A program made the translations under genes and the position numbers. A stretch of 43,349 nt of DNA from a virus, in the IMG/VR virus record IMGVR_UViG_3300031999_000057, positions 1 to 43,349 of that record. One strand, written 5' to 3'. Numbering within the stretch: position 1 is the stretch's first letter; every line of letters starts with the position of its first letter. The notes under the pieces were generated by a model. It saw only the letters and a program-made list of their open reading frames with translations, ran no database searches and had not been told where the DNA came from. Below are positions 1 through 8,371 of the stretch, one piece after another.

Positions 1-257
1 GAGCTGAGTTGTTTGTCAAGATATGGGACAAGGGGATATTCGGCCCGGACTTGGCAAGGGAAACTAAGATATTGGTTAAGAAATTTATGCGCGAATGGAA
101 GTTGATAAGGCTTGGGTTCTCGACCCCGGATGAGCGGAACGGAAACTTTATCGCCAGGCTTCTCGGGATGAAGAACGAAGGAACAATGGGGAAAGCATTT
201 AGGTTCGACGGGAAAAACCATACCAACTATTTATACCGTCGCATAATGGAGGTTTAA
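1..257 (+). CDS. GNAT-like acetyltransferase fold protein, C-terminal part
   Basis: The reading frame is open from the left edge, so the gene begins outside the window; about 84 residues remain. The end of the protein has the usual close of a GNAT domain: a stretch GFSTPDERNGNFIARLLGM, then NEGT, then a basic/aromatic strand and a tyrosine-rich tail. GNAT-fold proteins of the T7 gp13 type occur among tail and internal virion genes, and the neighbours downstream fit that setting. Without the N-terminal half the acetyl-CoA loop cannot be checked, so activity is unknown. The stop is followed within two bases by the next start, preceded by GGAGG. Confidence 0.55.
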   Translation, partial: AELFVKIWDKGIFGPDLARETKILVKKFMREWKLIRLGFSTPDERNGNFIARLLGMKNEGTMGKAFRFDGKNHTNYLYRRIMEV

Positions 258-258
258 T

Positions 259-834
259 ATGAGTGCAGCTATTCCTATTATAACGGCAGTCTTTCTTCAA
301 GATCAATATGTTGGGAACCAATTATCTATCTCCGAAATATCCGAGAAATATGGAATATCATCTGACCGATTATATAAAGCAATGAAGAGACTGGACATCC
401 CCAGGAGAAATCGCGGCCAGGCCGGTGTTGTAGCCCATCTTCATGGGCGTTTGATTGCTCCCCAAGGCGGAAAGATTGCCAAGCAACGAGGGACACAAAA
501 TTATAAAACTGGGGATAAACATTGTCGTTGGAGGGGCGGGAGAAGAAAAACCGGAGAGGGATATATTTATGTCTATATGCCAAATCATCCATTTGCGAAA
601 GATGGCAAATATATGTTGGAACATAGACTGATTATGGAAAAGATCATCGGGAGATATTTGGAAAAAGATGAGATTGTTCACCATAAAAATGGAATAAAGG
701 ATGATAATCATCCGGGAAATTTGATTTTAATGAAAAAGATAAAGCACAATAAAGAAAACGGATATGCCGCAGCTTATCAAGATGGATTTTCGGCTGGTCA
801 ACAATCCGTTCATTCTTTCGTAAGTTATCATTAA
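259..834 (+). CDS. HNH homing endonuclease with N-terminal helix-turn-helix
   Basis: A 191-residue protein. Residues 23-45 form a helix-turn-helix of the type that follows SISEISEKYGIS. The C-terminal half is a classic phage HNH_3 nuclease: EHRLIMEK around 121-128, then VHHKNGIKDD at 140-149, followed by GNLIL. It should nick or cut DNA at a homing site and is probably a selfish element. Its first residues (MSAAIPI...) match the start of the very next gene at 845, although most codons differ by synonymous changes. The element therefore seems to sit between two copies of its target's 5' end. It has a strong ribosome site (GGAGG) and is separated from the next gene by AAGGAGG. Confidence 0.9.
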   Translation: MSAAIPIITAVFLQDQYVGNQLSISEISEKYGISSDRLYKAMKRLDIPRRNRGQAGVVAHLHGRLIAPQGGKIAKQRGTQNYKTGDKHCRWRGGRRKTGEGYIYVYMPNHPFAKDGKYMLEHRLIMEKIIGRYLEKDEIVHHKNGIKDDNHPGNLILMKKIKHNKENGYAAAYQDGFSAGQQSVHSFVSYH

Positions 835-844
835 GGAGGAAGTT

Positions 845-1198
845 ATGAGTGCAGCAATACCAATTGCGTCGGCTGTTTTACCGGCCTTGATTACAGCGTT
901 GGCCGGGAATAAAAAACCGACTGAATACACATCGGGGTTATCATCGCAAGATCAGTCGTTCCAGAACTGGATACGACAACAGATTCAGGGGCAGGCCGCG
1001 AAGGGGCAATCACCGAATACAATGAACGCTCAGTCGTTGCTTTACAACCGGTTCTTTGGTGGGATGCCGCAGAACATGGGGGGTCAACCACAGGGTATGC
1101 CGCAAATGCAGCGACCTCAGCAACCGCAACAGCAGAATTTTGCGGGGGCGTTACCCGGCCTTCTTGGACAATTTAATCAAGAACCATATCCCAGATGA
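845..1198 (+). CDS. small Q/G-rich virion-associated protein
   Basis: A 117-residue protein with a hydrophobic N-terminus (MSAAIPIASAVLPALITALAG) and a C-terminal half made largely of Gln, Gly, Met and Pro. This composition is common in podovirus internal or tail-associated proteins. No enzyme motif is visible. It starts after AAGGAGG and its stop overlaps the next start as ATGA. Its 5' end is the sequence echoed at the start of the upstream homing nuclease, so it is probably the gene that the nuclease invaded. Confidence 0.75.
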   Translation: MSAAIPIASAVLPALITALAGNKKPTEYTSGLSSQDQSFQNWIRQQIQGQAAKGQSPNTMNAQSLLYNRFFGGMPQNMGGQPQGMPQMQRPQQPQQQNFAGALPGLLGQFNQEPYPR

Positions 1199-1380
1199 TA
1201 GATCGGCTCGGAATGGGGCGTTGGTGGAATAACCCCGTCCAGAACAAAACTCAGACGGACGCGGAGCGGTTCCTGAAGGGGCCGTTTACACCATTGACAT
1301 CGGGATTCACCAAGTCCGCCGATGAATGGAACGCATTTAAAAAGAATTGGGAAGATAAATTTAAACTCCCCGAAATTTAG
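1195..1380 (+). CDS. small conserved virion-region protein, unknown
   Basis: A 61-residue charged protein rich in Trp and Lys near its ends, with no recognisable domain. It is coupled to the previous gene by an ATGA overlap and is followed after eight bases by the next start, with GGAGGGG between. Position and composition suggest a minor virion or assembly protein; function is not inferred further. Confidence 0.6.
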   Translation: MIDRLGMGRWWNNPVQNKTQTDAERFLKGPFTPLTSGFTKSADEWNAFKKNWEDKFKLPEI

Positions 1381-1388
1381 GAGGGGCC

Positions 1389-1727
1389 ATGATTGATTTT
1401 AGCAAGTTCAGTGATCCGACTGGTGGATTTTCATATCCGGGTGCCACGACCAGGACCGAGGATGCGGCATCATCGTATCGGAGCGGATCCCCTAGTGGGG
1501 GTGGTGCTGCCGGTGCGAACTCGTACGCGGGGGCATTGGGTGGGAATATCACTATGCCCGACGCCTGGACGAAGGCCAAGCAATACTGGGAGGCGATGAT
1601 GGGCGGGTCTAATCTCGCTGGGGGCGGGTTGTCCGGCGAGGCGATGACCAGACTCCGCACACCGACCGATGTTTCCGGGTTATGGGGGAAATACGAACCG
1701 CTCACGCGGCGGATGATTGATGAGTAA
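1389..1727 (+). CDS. virion protein, N-terminal part ending at an in-frame TAA
   Basis: A 112-residue frame rich in Gly, Ser and Ala. It ends at TAA (1725-1727) after MIDE, and the same frame continues directly into the next entry. The joined text across the stop reads MIDE-stop-QKNAMEQAGMGG, a smooth helix-like continuation. No ribosome site precedes the ATG at 1740. The two frames are best read as one gene of about 296 codons interrupted by one stop, as a real nonsense mutation, a readthrough site or a sequence error. The start at 1389 has GGAGGGG seven bases upstream. Confidence 0.65.
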   Translation: MIDFSKFSDPTGGFSYPGATTRTEDAASSYRSGSPSGGGAAGANSYAGALGGNITMPDAWTKAKQYWEAMMGGSNLAGGGLSGEAMTRLRTPTDVSGLWGKYEPLTRRMIDE

Positions 1728-1739
1728 CAAAAGAACGCC

Positions 1740-2279
1740 ATGGAACAAGCGGGGATGGGCGGTATGCGTCAGTCCACGGTAGCCTCGACTCAACTTGGCG
1801 ACATCGCTAATAAGTACTGGCAACAGCAGGCGGCCAATATTATGCAACAGGAGATAGCGGCCAAGGAAGCGGCGGCCGGGCGTGACCTATCGGCGGAACT
1901 CGGGAGCGGGCAGATGGGGACACAGGCGAGTATCGCCAATATGCAGGGTCGAATGGGCGCGGCCGAGAGTTTGTTTGGTGCGGGATCGGCAGAGAATCAG
2001 CTTGCCATGGGACTTATCTCGATGCTCGGTGGATTCGGTCAGCAACAGGAGAACCCGGCATGGATGCAATGGGCTATGCAAGCCTATCCGCAGGGGATGT
2101 CTGGTATGCCCCAGACATATCAGCCGTCGTTCTGGGAACAGATGGCAGGCAGTATCCCAGGATTGATGAATCTATTTAGTGGACAAGGCGGTGGGGGAAT
2201 GAATCCCGGTCAGGGAAGAAATACAAGTAGTTGGCAACAACCATCTTCGACTTATGGCAATGAAAGATATTGGGGGTAA
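1740..2279 (+). CDS. virion protein, C-terminal part after the in-frame stop
   Basis: A 179-residue frame in the same phase as 1389-1727. The N-terminal part is helical and Gln/Ala-rich (MEQAGMGGMRQSTVAST, then repeated QQ and AA), and the C-terminal part is Gly/Met/Gln-rich with many aromatic residues. This fits the internal or adaptor-type virion proteins found in this position. If the stop at 1725 is read through, residues 1-179 are simply the second half of one protein. Independent initiation at 1740 looks poor because no purine-rich site lies upstream. The frame ends TAATG over an alternative start of the next gene. Confidence 0.65.
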   Translation: MEQAGMGGMRQSTVASTQLGDIANKYWQQQAANIMQQEIAAKEAAAGRDLSAELGSGQMGTQASIANMQGRMGAAESLFGAGSAENQLAMGLISMLGGFGQQQENPAWMQWAMQAYPQGMSGMPQTYQPSFWEQMAGSIPGLMNLFSGQGGGGMNPGQGRNTSSWQQPSSTYGNERYWG

Positions 2280-2284
2280 TGACT

Positions 2285-2953
2285 ATGCCACAAAGATATA
2301 GTCGATACGGATATGGGCCAAGTGAAGAAGAACTCCAAAATTTAGGGGGGCCATTTTTTAACCCTTATTCCAAGCGTGGCGATGTCGGATACGCACTCCG
2401 TCAGGCCGTAAATATGCTCCTGGCGAAGAAACGGGAAGAACAGGACACGGCGAAAGAACGGGCCAAGACAGATTGGGAACAGAAGTTTAAAGAGGCACAA
2501 CTGGCATTGGAGGAAAGAAGGACTGCGGTTGCGGAAAGGCCAGATATTCAGAAACCACCTATTCCAGAAAAACAATTTGCTCAACCGGATTTGTTGGTTA
2601 TGGCCGAGAAACTTGTTGAATCCGGGATGTTCGACGATACCCCTCCCAATAAACGACTCGGAATGGCATTTAATTATATCCTCTCGGGCCAACATCCTTC
2701 CAGTCAAAGACAACCAGCAAAAACAACCGCTTCCCAAGTAACCGCGTTCCCAACTGGTGGAACCACACAATTGGCAATTCCGCAACAAGGCGCACCTGCG
2801 CCAGGAGTCATGCCCCCGATGTCCCCCCATGTTAGACCGAATCAATTATCGGCCACCATCGAAGGTGACAACGTAGTTTTCAACGGCAAGAAATACAAAA
2901 TATCGAAAGATGGGATTGTCGTTATAGAGGGTAAACCTTACGCGATACGCTAA
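2285..2953 (+). CDS. virion-region protein with charged coiled-coil segment, unknown
   Basis: A 222-residue protein when started at 2285. Another ATG lies at 2279, overlapping the previous stop as TAATG, but the run GGGGG at 2272-2276 is spaced better for 2285. Residues about 45-90 are highly charged and likely coiled coil (KKREEQDTAKERAKTDWEQK). The middle is Pro/Gln-rich, and the end looks like a small beta domain (NVVFNGKKYKISKDGIVVI). Its gene order resembles internal virion proteins of podoviruses. It overlaps the next start by one base. Confidence 0.7.
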   Translation: MPQRYSRYGYGPSEEELQNLGGPFFNPYSKRGDVGYALRQAVNMLLAKKREEQDTAKERAKTDWEQKFKEAQLALEERRTAVAERPDIQKPPIPEKQFAQPDLLVMAEKLVESGMFDDTPPNKRLGMAFNYILSGQHPSSQRQPAKTTASQVTAFPTGGTTQLAIPQQGAPAPGVMPPMSPHVRPNQLSATIEGDNVVFNGKKYKISKDGIVVIEGKPYAIR

Positions 2954-5097
2954 TGCCACAACAAATAACCCTTATCCCGCTTGATGAGGCGGTAGAAGAA
3001 AAGAAACGGAAACCCACGACTGGGGAACTGGTCAAGGGAGCATGGGCCAAGGCTATGCCGTTCGGCCTACCGATTTCCGAGACAATCAGTCATTTGGCAA
3101 CCGGGGGAGTTGGGGCCGTAGGCGGCCTAGTCGGATTCGGGGCAAAACTCTTGGCGGATTTAGTTCCAGGTGGCGAGAAACCGTCTTTCGTAAGAGCGCG
3201 GGAAACTATGGGTGGCGTATCTGAGGCATTGACATATAAACCACAGACTCCCGAAGCCCAGAAAATGACAAGGGTTGCGCTTGTCCCATTGGAATTAGCG
3301 GCCAAAGGAATCAAGGGTGGATCGGAATTAATAACCAGCGATCCAGAAGTCCAGGCCGGGATACAGACGGCGGGGGACTTGGGGCTTTTCATGCTCATGG
3401 GCAAAGCGGCCAAGGGATTTAAACAACCCGAGATCGGTGCAAAGTTCAAACCGGTTACGGAAGCACCAACACCTAAATTTGTCGAAGAGCCGATTAATCC
3501 GACATTTGAGAAATTTGGGACACTGTTCAAGGAATTCCGCAAGGGACAAAAAGAACAGGCCGTGATTTATTCCAAGGAACGCGGGGCAAGACTCGGAGAA
3601 GGATTAGAAGCCGCCGAAGGAAAAGTAGGGCAGGAATATTTTGATACCATTAAGTCCAAAATGGGCGGAAAAATAGAGCGGGTTCCGTTTAAGCATGACT
3701 TCACACCTGGACAGACGACTGAATTATATGATGGAGTAAAGGGTGCGGTATTCTTAACGAATTGGGAAAAACTCCAAGCCGCCCGTGCCTTGGATGCGGT
3801 ATTCAAAGAGGGTACGGTTCCCGCTCCGGCAGATACGGCGTTGCTGGCTAGGGCTTATGGAAAATCATTCGTTAAATCTATGCCACGCAATATCATCAGC
3901 GAGATAGCGAACATCCCACGTTCCATGATGGCTTCCGGCGACTTGTCATTTGGGCTTCGCCAGGGTATGCCGCTTGGCGCAGGGTATCCCAAGGAATTTG
4001 CAAGGGCCATGGCCGAACAAGTTAAATACTCCGGGAGTGAGGGCGTTTATCAAGGGGCCATGAAGGAAATCGCTCAACGTCCGACATATCAACTCATGCG
4101 CGGTGGTCCAGGTCGTCGTGTTGAATTGGCATTGACGGAGATGGGGCCGATGACGGGATTGCGAGAGGAGAAATACCTATCCCCGATTGCCGAGAAAATT
4201 CCCGGTATCGGGCCAATCATCCGGGCTTCTGGTCGGGCATATACGGGTGGACTAGATATATTAAGGGCTGATGTATTCGACAGTATATTCCATGATGCTG
4301 AAGCCGCTGGTTTTAATCCCGCTCAAAATCCAATGCTCCTAGATGCCATGTGTGATTTTATCAACAAGGCAAGCGGTCGTGGTTCGGCCAAACCATTGGC
4401 TAACTCCACTCAGCTTTTGAACGCGCTCTTCTTTTCTCCTCGCCTAGTTTTGTCTCGACTTCAAATGATCGGGAAGGCAGTTAATCTCCCATTGGAAAAG
4501 ATAATCCATCTGGCAAACCCAGATTGGTGGACACAGACGCCAAAGCCGGTAAGAATCGCAACGCTACGGACACTACTCGGATTCGCCGGGATGTTGACCA
4601 CTACCGCCGGACTTCTCAAGTTGGCGGGGGCAGAAGTATCCCTGGATGCCCGAAGTTCTGATTTTCTAAAGCCAAAATTTGGGAATACTCGCATAGATTT
4701 AGGGGCTGGATTCCTGCAATATATTAGGACATTCGTTCAACTTCTAACCGGTCAGGTTGTTAGCACCAGAACTGGAAAAATAACGGAAGTCGGTGAAGGA
4801 TATAAACCGCTTACACGATGGGACATTGCAGAGCGGATGGTGGAATACAAGACCGCACCAATTCCGAGTTTTGTCATAAATCTACTTCGAGGAAAGTCGG
4901 TATTCGGGGAGAAATTGAATATCCCGAAGGAAGTCCTGCAAAGACTTACGCCGATGGTTTGGCAGGACCTTTATGATATCGCCAAGGACGACCCCAAACT
5001 ATTGCCGCTTGGTGTTCTCGGGGTTTTCGGGGCAGGATTACAAACTTATGAGCCGAGTCCCAAAAAGTCTGGGAGTCTATATTTTTATACGAAATAA
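2953..5097 (+). CDS. large internal virion / polyvalent-type protein (714 residues)
   Basis: The largest gene of the left arm. The N-terminal 100 residues are Gly/Ala-rich with a likely membrane-active helix (GGVGAVGGLVGFGAKLLADL). The middle holds the segment ADVFDSIFHDAEAAG followed by FINKASGRG and LLNALFFSPRLVLSRLQ. This pattern resembles a domain seen in large phage polyvalent and internal virion proteins (LPD38-like; the family name is from memory). No peptidoglycan hydrolase motif was recognised. The position just before the lysis and terminase genes matches ejected internal proteins of T7-like phages, so a role in DNA ejection or transport across the cell envelope is likely but inferred. 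Confidence 0.7.
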   Translation: MPQQITLIPLDEAVEEKKRKPTTGELVKGAWAKAMPFGLPISETISHLATGGVGAVGGLVGFGAKLLADLVPGGEKPSFVRARETMGGVSEALTYKPQTPEAQKMTRVALVPLELAAKGIKGGSELITSDPEVQAGIQTAGDLGLFMLMGKAAKGFKQPEIGAKFKPVTEAPTPKFVEEPINPTFEKFGTLFKEFRKGQKEQAVIYSKERGARLGEGLEAAEGKVGQEYFDTIKSKMGGKIERVPFKHDFTPGQTTELYDGVKGAVFLTNWEKLQAARALDAVFKEGTVPAPADTALLARAYGKSFVKSMPRNIISEIANIPRSMMASGDLSFGLRQGMPLGAGYPKEFARAMAEQVKYSGSEGVYQGAMKEIAQRPTYQLMRGGPGRRVELALTEMGPMTGLREEKYLSPIAEKIPGIGPIIRASGRAYTGGLDILRADVFDSIFHDAEAAGFNPAQNPMLLDAMCDFINKASGRGSAKPLANSTQLLNALFFSPRLVLSRLQMIGKAVNLPLEKIIHLANPDWWTQTPKPVRIATLRTLLGFAGMLTTTAGLLKLAGAEVSLDARSSDFLKPKFGNTRIDLGAGFLQYIRTFVQLLTGQVVSTRTGKITEVGEGYKPLTRWDIAERMVEYKTAPIPSFVINLLRGKSVFGEKLNIPKEVLQRLTPMVWQDLYDIAKDDPKLLPLGVLGVFGAGLQTYEPSPKKSGSLYFYTK

Positions 5098-5099
5098 CC

Positions 5100-5297
5100 A
5101 TGAATGAAAAGACTCGGTTCAAACTTGTCCTTCTCCTCATCGCCCTATTTCTCATTGAGGCGATATTGAAGACCATATTCAAGGGGTTCCCCCTGACCGA
5201 ACTTTATGCCGCACAGACATTGGTGAGCGGCGCATATACAGCCGCAAAGACATATTCAAATACACAGGAGTTGAAGAATGGGCAAAATAAGCCTTAA
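5100..5297 (+). CDS. small membrane protein, holin-like candidate
   Basis: A 65-residue protein with one strong N-terminal membrane helix (FKLVLLLIALFLIEAIL) and a short amphipathic tail. It sits in a cassette of three small membrane proteins directly before the terminase genes, the place where podoviruses keep holins and spanins. It overlaps the next gene by 20 bases. The single helix could make it a pinholin-like or accessory lysis protein; this is inferred from context only. Confidence 0.6.
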   Translation: MNEKTRFKLVLLLIALFLIEAILKTIFKGFPLTELYAAQTLVSGAYTAAKTYSNTQELKNGQNKP

Positions 5298-5910
5298 AAC
5301 AGCCGCAATAGGGGGTCTAATCGCGTCATGCGTGGTAGTGGCTACCCTGAGTAGGGCTTGCCGACTTACCACGAAAATAGGGCATCTAGAGGGCCAAATT
5401 CAGGAGATTTCGGCCATATCCGAGACCGATCGCAAGGCCGCAGAGAAGACTATCGCCGAACAGACCAAAATCATTGGTGACATGACCAAGAAGATTGAAG
5501 TCGCCAATACTGAAGTGTTCAAGAAGAATGAACAGATCAAAAGCGTGAACATGACGCTTGAGGAACTCGATAAACAATACAAAACCTTGACGGATTGTCC
5601 TTTACAGCGTGACAATTTGACGAAACAAGTGACGGCGTGGAAGGATAAATTCTCGCTGGCCGAAGGTATAATCGAAGACAAGGACGGGATCATATTCAGC
5701 CTTACGGATAAATACGAAGCTCAGGTCAAGATAACCGCCGCCGTCCAGGTTCAGTTGGATAATTGCACCACCATGCAAACTCTATTGGAGAAGGAAGTCA
5801 CGGCGTTGAAGTGGGAACTGAGAAAGTCCAGACTTGTCGGCTCAGTGAAGACGGGAATTGTCCTCGCAGCCGCAGGTTATGTCATATACGGTCTAGTGAA
5901 AGGAAAGTAA
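5278..5910 (+). CDS. membrane-anchored coiled-coil protein, spanin-like candidate
   Basis: A 210-residue protein. A hydrophobic segment at about residues 9-26 is followed by about 150 residues of charged heptad-like sequence (coiled coil), and a second hydrophobic helix lies at about 190-207 (VKTGIVLAAAGYVIYGLV). The topology resembles an inner-membrane spanin or a coiled-coil lysis or assembly protein. True i-spanins have only the N-terminal anchor, so the second helix is unusual. Two isolated Cys residues lie in the coil. It is followed after one base by the next start. Confidence 0.55.
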   Translation: MGKISLKTAAIGGLIASCVVVATLSRACRLTTKIGHLEGQIQEISAISETDRKAAEKTIAEQTKIIGDMTKKIEVANTEVFKKNEQIKSVNMTLEELDKQYKTLTDCPLQRDNLTKQVTAWKDKFSLAEGIIEDKDGIIFSLTDKYEAQVKITAAVQVQLDNCTTMQTLLEKEVTALKWELRKSRLVGSVKTGIVLAAAGYVIYGLVKGK

Positions 5911-5911
5911 A

Positions 5912-6139
5912 ATGCCGGAAACAAACGGGGGATTCAGGGACGACACGAAGGAATTTGTCGGCTACGTCAAGGCGTGTCTTGAGGGCAATCAGAGAAACAT
6001 GGACGAGATCAAGGGCGACCTGAAGGAGATCAAGCAGTCCGTGAGCAAGCTCAAGTTGCGGGTAGCCGCCATCGGCGGCACGGTATCGTTAATCGTGAGC
6101 TTGGTCATGTTCCTCTTGAAGTCCGTATTCATGCCATGA
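5912..6139 (+). CDS. holin-like protein (coiled coil plus C-terminal membrane helix, XhlA-like)
   Basis: A 75-residue protein. Residues 20-50 form a short charged helix (MDEIKGDLKEIKQSVSKL), followed by one membrane helix (VAAIGGTVSLIVSLVMFLL). This arrangement is that of XhlA/hemolysin-type and related phage holins that work with an endolysin. No endolysin was identified beside it. It overlaps the small terminase start by four bases (ATGA). Confidence 0.65.
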   Translation: MPETNGGFRDDTKEFVGYVKACLEGNQRNMDEIKGDLKEIKQSVSKLKLRVAAIGGTVSLIVSLVMFLLKSVFMP

Positions 6140-6444
6140 GTAAACCGAAATCTGAAGAGAAGGAACGCATAGCCGCGCTTACCGAACTCCGCAAGGAAAA
6201 ATGGAGGGCGGTGTTCAAGGCCAACCTGAGTGTCCTAAAGGGAATCCGGGACGACCCAGACGCCAAGGACAAGGACAGGATCGAGGCGGCCCGTGTAATG
6301 GGAAGAATGATGGATGTTCTCTCGCCGGAAAAAGTGACACAGACCCCTGGCGGGAAGTCACCAGACAAATGGTGGGAGGAAGATTTAAGTGAATCCGACA
6401 GAAACAGTATCGACACCACTATCGACAGCGTTAAGCCAAATTAG
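6136..6444 (+). CDS. probable terminase small subunit
   Basis: A 102-residue, highly charged, mostly helical protein (residues 1-70), including a segment DRIEAARVMGRMMD and an acidic, Trp-containing C-terminus (DKWWEEDLSES). The sequence is not conserved enough to name by motif. Length, charge and position directly upstream of and overlapping the large terminase gene (56 bases) support a DNA-recognition small subunit. It would bind the packaging site and load the large subunit. Confidence 0.6.
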   Translation: MSKPKSEEKERIAALTELRKEKWRAVFKANLSVLKGIRDDPDAKDKDRIEAARVMGRMMDVLSPEKVTQTPGGKSPDKWWEEDLSESDRNSIDTTIDSVKPN

Positions 6445-8077
6445 GAATTGGTCGATACGCCGGATTCGCGGACTCTGCGATAAATCTTTCTTCTGGTTTG
6501 TTCGTATAGTGGGCGGACCGTCGAGTGGACGGGACATCTGCCCGGAGCTTTTCATCCCCCTTTGTAACTTCGCGCAGGACAAGTCTATTCCGCGCAAATT
6601 CATCGCCATGCCCCGCGATTGGTTGAAGTCTACGGTTTTTACTAAATGGTTTGTGATATGGCTCTATCTCCAGAATCAAGAACTCCGCCAATTGATTGTC
6701 TCGGAGAATGAACGCATTGCCGCAAATTTCTTGCATTGGATAGAAAAAACCCTTCTAAATAACAAAAAACTCCGTACTCTTTATCCCGACAAATTGGGAC
6801 AGATTAACAACACCTGGGTTCAGAAGAACAGATGGAGTGGGACGGCCTGCGACTTGCCGCGCAAAGAGATTTATTCAGAACCATCGATTGTTGCCATCGG
6901 GGTAGGTGGGGCCAGCCAATCCTATCATTTCGATTATATCCATCCAGACGACCTTGTGGGTCAGGCGGCCATGGAGTCGCCAGTTATCCTCGGCGGCGTA
7001 TGTCAATGGTTCGACAATATCGAAGAACTCATGGTTGAGCCGGATGTCACTAAGCCTAACCCGAGTGGGCTATTAGGGGTCGGGACGCATTGGGGGCCAG
7101 GGGATTTCTTCTGTGAGATACAGTTAAAATATCTCAACAAATACCAATGGAAAATAGTCCCCTGTCAGAAAGACCCGGATTATATCGACACCTTCCCAGA
7201 CGGGACGCCGGGGATGGCCTGGACACAAAACGAAAAATCGGATCGGGCTGAAAGTAACTGGCCGGAATATAAGAATACCGAATACTATAGAAAAAAACAG
7301 GCCGAAGACGAAATCTTGTACTGGTCACAACACATGAACGACCCGCACCGGGCGTCGGGATTGACCAAGATCGACGGTGCGTGGTTCAGATTCTTCCATT
7401 TCGAGGATAGGAACGGCATCAAATTTGTCGTCTGTGATGATCCCGTTACCGACGAGAACAAGAAGAAAGGCTACCCGGAGTTTCGGTTATCGTCTATTCG
7501 GTTATTCGCAATGATCGACCCCGGCGGGTTTGCCGAGACGAAGATGATTAAGCGCGGTTCGAATAACGCCATTGTCATAGCCGGTCAAGCCCCGGATTCG
7601 ATCAAGAAGTTTGTCGTGTGGGCATGGGCGGGGAAAGAGAAAGACCCGGATAAGTTCATGGACATCATATTCAACGCTCATAAGGAATGGAATCCGGTAC
7701 TGTGGAGGATAGAAACGTTCGGCGGCCAGGACTATATCATGCGGCATATCATGTTGGAACGTAAGAAACGCGGATCGACGCTGAGGATTGCACCGCTTCC
7801 GAAAGATGTGACGAAGGATATAAAGGACAATGAAATCCAGGCACTCATCCCCCCGATAGCCAACGGAGAATATATCTTCCATAAACCGACACAGGGGATG
7901 CTGTTGTCGGAGTTAAAGAATTATCCCGGCGGGTTGACGAATGATCTTGCGGATTGCCTAGGAAAGTTGAATAAATATTGCGGGTTCACGCGAACGAAAA
8001 AGAAAGAATCGACGAATCGGAACACGATTGATTTTCGGAATATACTGGAAGGAAAAAACGAGTGGACTGGATACTAA
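6389..8077 (+). CDS. terL: terminase large subunit (packaging ATPase-nuclease)
   Basis: A 562-residue protein from a GTG start, preceded by GGGAGGA. The ATPase has a deviant Walker A, PRDWLKST, at residues 75-82 and a Walker B, YIHPDD, at about 183-188. The RNase H-like nuclease begins at LFAMIDPGG (Asp377), continues through a strand ending VLWRIETFGG, and closes with NDLADCLGKL near residue 535, which carries the last acidic residues. It pumps DNA into the prohead through the portal and cuts the concatemer. Length and motif order are normal for the family. It converges with the minus operon, and the two stop codons overlap. Confidence 0.95.
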   Translation: MNPTETVSTPLSTALSQIRNWSIRRIRGLCDKSFFWFVRIVGGPSSGRDICPELFIPLCNFAQDKSIPRKFIAMPRDWLKSTVFTKWFVIWLYLQNQELRQLIVSENERIAANFLHWIEKTLLNNKKLRTLYPDKLGQINNTWVQKNRWSGTACDLPRKEIYSEPSIVAIGVGGASQSYHFDYIHPDDLVGQAAMESPVILGGVCQWFDNIEELMVEPDVTKPNPSGLLGVGTHWGPGDFFCEIQLKYLNKYQWKIVPCQKDPDYIDTFPDGTPGMAWTQNEKSDRAESNWPEYKNTEYYRKKQAEDEILYWSQHMNDPHRASGLTKIDGAWFRFFHFEDRNGIKFVVCDDPVTDENKKKGYPEFRLSSIRLFAMIDPGGFAETKMIKRGSNNAIVIAGQAPDSIKKFVVWAWAGKEKDPDKFMDIIFNAHKEWNPVLWRIETFGGQDYIMRHIMLERKKRGSTLRIAPLPKDVTKDIKDNEIQALIPPIANGEYIFHKPTQGMLLSELKNYPGGLTNDLADCLGKLNKYCGFTRTKKKESTNRNTIDFRNILEGKNEWTGY

Positions 8078-8325
8078 GCCCTCCTCTCTATCCATCTTAG
8101 GGTTGACCATCGTTCTCTTACTTCCTCGTTTCGGCAATCGTCGCAAAAATAGGTATATTTCGGGTGTTGATATTTATGCGGCTTGAATAGATGGTGACAG
8201 ATATTGCACTGCCGTTCAATCCCGACCCGCGCAGATTCATCGCCACGGTGTTTTGGCGCACAGTCCTCGCAACGTCCCGCGCTCCCTTTACTAATCGGCT
8301 TCCCACAATCCAAACAAGTCTTCAT
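8074..8325 (-). CDS. double zinc-ribbon protein
   Basis: An 83-residue protein with four CxxC-type pairs: CLDC and CEDC in the first half, CNIC and CDDC in the second. This predicts two small zinc ribbons. The start at 8325 is chosen because GAGGTGAGG lies just upstream. It is the last gene of the minus operon, and its stop overlaps that of the terminase. Function is unknown; such proteins often bind DNA or host factors. Confidence 0.7.
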   Translation of the reverse strand: MKTCLDCGKPISKGSAGRCEDCAPKHRGDESARVGIERQCNICHHLFKPHKYQHPKYTYFCDDCRNEEVRERWSTLRWIERRA

Positions 8326-8332
8326 TTCCTCA

Positions 8333-8371
8333 CCTCCGCTTCGGCTTCTTAATCTCAATCCTTGGTTTCAT
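8333..8371 (-). CDS. possible 13-codon micro-ORF (basic peptide)
   Basis: Between two small genes an ATG at 8371 follows a strong site, GGGAGGGGAAG, and encodes MKPRIEIKKPKRR; the stop TGA lies at 8330-8332. It could be a translational coupling relay for the gene at 8325 or a real basic peptide, but it may simply be the remnant of a frameshifted gene end (see 8368-8535). Confidence 0.25.

Noticed and set aside
7502-7882. Minus frame of 126 codons inside the large terminase
   Set aside because: Antisense shadow of a well-supported gene.
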